DNA from: JAYEPK01 sp048569615
Lineage (GTDB): Archaea > Thermoplasmatota > Penumbrarchaeia > Penumbrarchaeales > Penumbrarchaeaceae
Length of the DNA stretch: 64,000 bases
Direction: 5' to 3'
Assembly (NCBI GenBank): GCA_048569615.1
Contig: JBLIRK010000009.1
Coordinates: forward strand, 8,529-72,528
The notes under the pieces are model-generated. The model ran no database searches, was not told the DNA's origin, and saw nothing but the letters and a program-made list of their open reading frames with translations. Every line of letters starts with the position of its first letter. Within the stretch, counting starts at the first letter, position 1. The translations under genes were made by a program, and so were the position numbers. Shown here one piece after another: positions 63,553 through 64,000 of this stretch.

Positions 63553-63555
63553 TGG
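63512..63555 (-). terminator. 13-bp inverted repeat and T-run after initiator tRNA
   Basis: CCATTTTTTAAGA (512-524) and TCTTAAAAAATGG (543-555) of this block, at 63512-63524 and 63543-63555, are exact reverse complements. On the minus strand the first arm begins with the tRNA's encoded CCA and runs into six T, a likely archaeal stop signal for transcription. Confidence 0.5.
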
Positions 63556-63630
63556 TAGCGGGGAATAGATTTGAACTATTGGTCTTCGGGTTATGAGCCC
63601 GACGGGATATCCTGGCTACCCCACCCCGCT
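63556..63630 (-). tRNA. initiator tRNA-Met (anticodon CAT)
   Basis: A 75-nt cloverleaf on the minus strand: AGCGGGG pairs with CCCCGCT, giving the A1-U72 pair usual for archaeal initiators; three G-C pairs (GGG/CCC) flank the CTCATAA anticodon loop; the T-arm reads AATAG-TTCAAAT-CTATT. The CCA end is encoded at 63553-63555. The D-arm GGGGTAGCCAGGATATCCC matches archaeal initiators, so elongator Met is unlikely. Confidence 0.93.
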
Positions 63631-63766
63631 GTCCGTTGGCGATAGCACCATGAGTGAACGAAACCACCCCTGGGCATTGGCTGATATAGAGCAGGTATTA
63701 ATAAATCTTTGGGGAAGCTCATCGGCCGGTGAATGGCCTGGTATCAGAATCCCGACCAGATACCCA

Positions 63767-63781
63767 GGAATAATATATTCC
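63767..63781 (+). promoter_or_regulatory. palindromic TATA-like element before the last gene
   Basis: GGAATA-ATA-TATTCC is a perfect inverted repeat with 6-bp arms over a TATA-like core, 29 bp before the ATG at 63811. It may be the promoter, an operator, or both. Confidence 0.4.
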
Positions 63782-63810
63782 GAAGGGATTCATCGTGACG
63801 GGTAAGAAGA

Positions 63811-64000
63811 ATGAAGAACGGTTCCACAAGGATATTTCTCGTTGGTCTTTTACTGTTCATCACATTCTTTATTGCCCCCCTTACCGACCTGCGGTTCTCC
63901 TCAGGACAAGATGGAGTCCCGACCCGGGCTGAAGTGCCTTATACCTTCAATGCAACGGAGGATGAGCCTTTCAACGGATTCCTGCAGAATGTCAACATCT
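63811..64000 (+). CDS. secreted protein with cadherin-like start, cut by the window edge
   Basis: ATG at 63811 opens a frame that runs off the right edge (63 codons seen). A signal peptide (MKNGSTRIFLVGLLLFITFF) is followed by PYTFNATEDEPFNGFLQNVN, which resembles the first exterior segment of the 691-aa protein at 59949 (LTAVEDEPFEHTI). It is probably another surface protein with cadherin-like repeats. Domain content beyond the edge cannot be known. Confidence 0.7.
   Translation, partial: MKNGSTRIFLVGLLLFITFFIAPLTDLRFSSGQDGVPTRAEVPYTFNATEDEPFNGFLQNVNI

Noticed and set aside
1..64000. CRISPR array or cas genes to match the CARF regulator
   Set aside because: No set of regularly spaced direct repeats and no cas-type protein was seen in any frame.
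1..64000. insertion sequences or prophage
   Set aside because: No transposase, integrase or phage structural protein is recognisable; the repeats seen are short and promoter-linked.

Overview
The window reads as a gene-dense stretch of an archaeal chromosome, most likely a Thermoplasmatota-type euryarchaeon. That placement is inference from gene content; no rRNA is present. The archaeal signs are an NMD3 ribosome-export-type protein, a TCA-independent set of archaeal-style regulators (HTH-ThiN, CARF-HTH, HTH_10 and Lrp types), type IV pilin-like leaders, a PilB/FlaI-type ATPase, TATA boxes close to start codons, and an initiator tRNA-Met with an A1-U72 pair and three G-C pairs in the anticodon stem. 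Surface and secreted proteins with Ig-like, CARDB, PKD, cadherin-like, FG-GAP and VWA modules take up about half of the sequence.

Layout. 1-844: 3' part of an NMD3 gene. 841-17660 (minus): one apparent operon, in transcription order a membrane protein with a cytoplasmic J-domain, two giant (about 2150 aa) pilin-leader proteins with VWA domains, and two small pilin-like proteins. 17833-21435 (plus): two long coiled-coil proteins with zinc ribbons at opposite ends. 21437-27039 (minus): a 14-repeat FG-GAP membrane protein, a metallo-beta-lactamase-fold hydrolase and an XPD-like protein that has lost its ATPase motifs but kept four cysteines. 27198-27965: a CARF-HTH regulator behind a long palindrome. 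27962-36322 (minus): Lrp-type regulator, PfkB kinase, glutamine synthetase, an e-MtaB-like methylthiotransferase, a surface protein with a charged tail, and a TPR protein with a ParB-like N-terminus. 36548-41682 (plus): tRNA-Glu, a 1249-aa surface protein, an HTH_10 regulator and a two-CW protein. 41690-46356 (minus): a thiamine transport operon, thiR-thiB-thiP-thiQ. 46475-51382 (plus): an unrecognised 542-aa protein, a PilB/FlaI-type ATPase and a bitopic membrane protein. 51423-51971 (minus): dCMP deaminase. 52317-59141 (plus): a transglutaminase surface protein, FtsZ, and a TPR protein with ten CxxC pairs. 59175-64000: tRNA-Phe, a 55-aa protein, a membrane-anchored winged-helix protein, an NYN-LOTUS protein, initiator tRNA-Met and the start of another secreted protein.

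How the genes fit together. The strongest functional unit is the thiamine import operon with its own repressor and a palindrome lying over the promoter. The most unusual unit is the 16.8-kb operon of giant pilin-leader VWA proteins headed by a transmembrane J-domain protein; its first two genes share a 14/15-bp upstream element. The division gene ftsZ sits directly upstream of a Cys-rich TPR protein. Two genes (the second giant protein and thiP) seem to need CTG start codons to recover a sensible N-terminus.

Limits: all family calls come from reading motifs by eye, without database searches.
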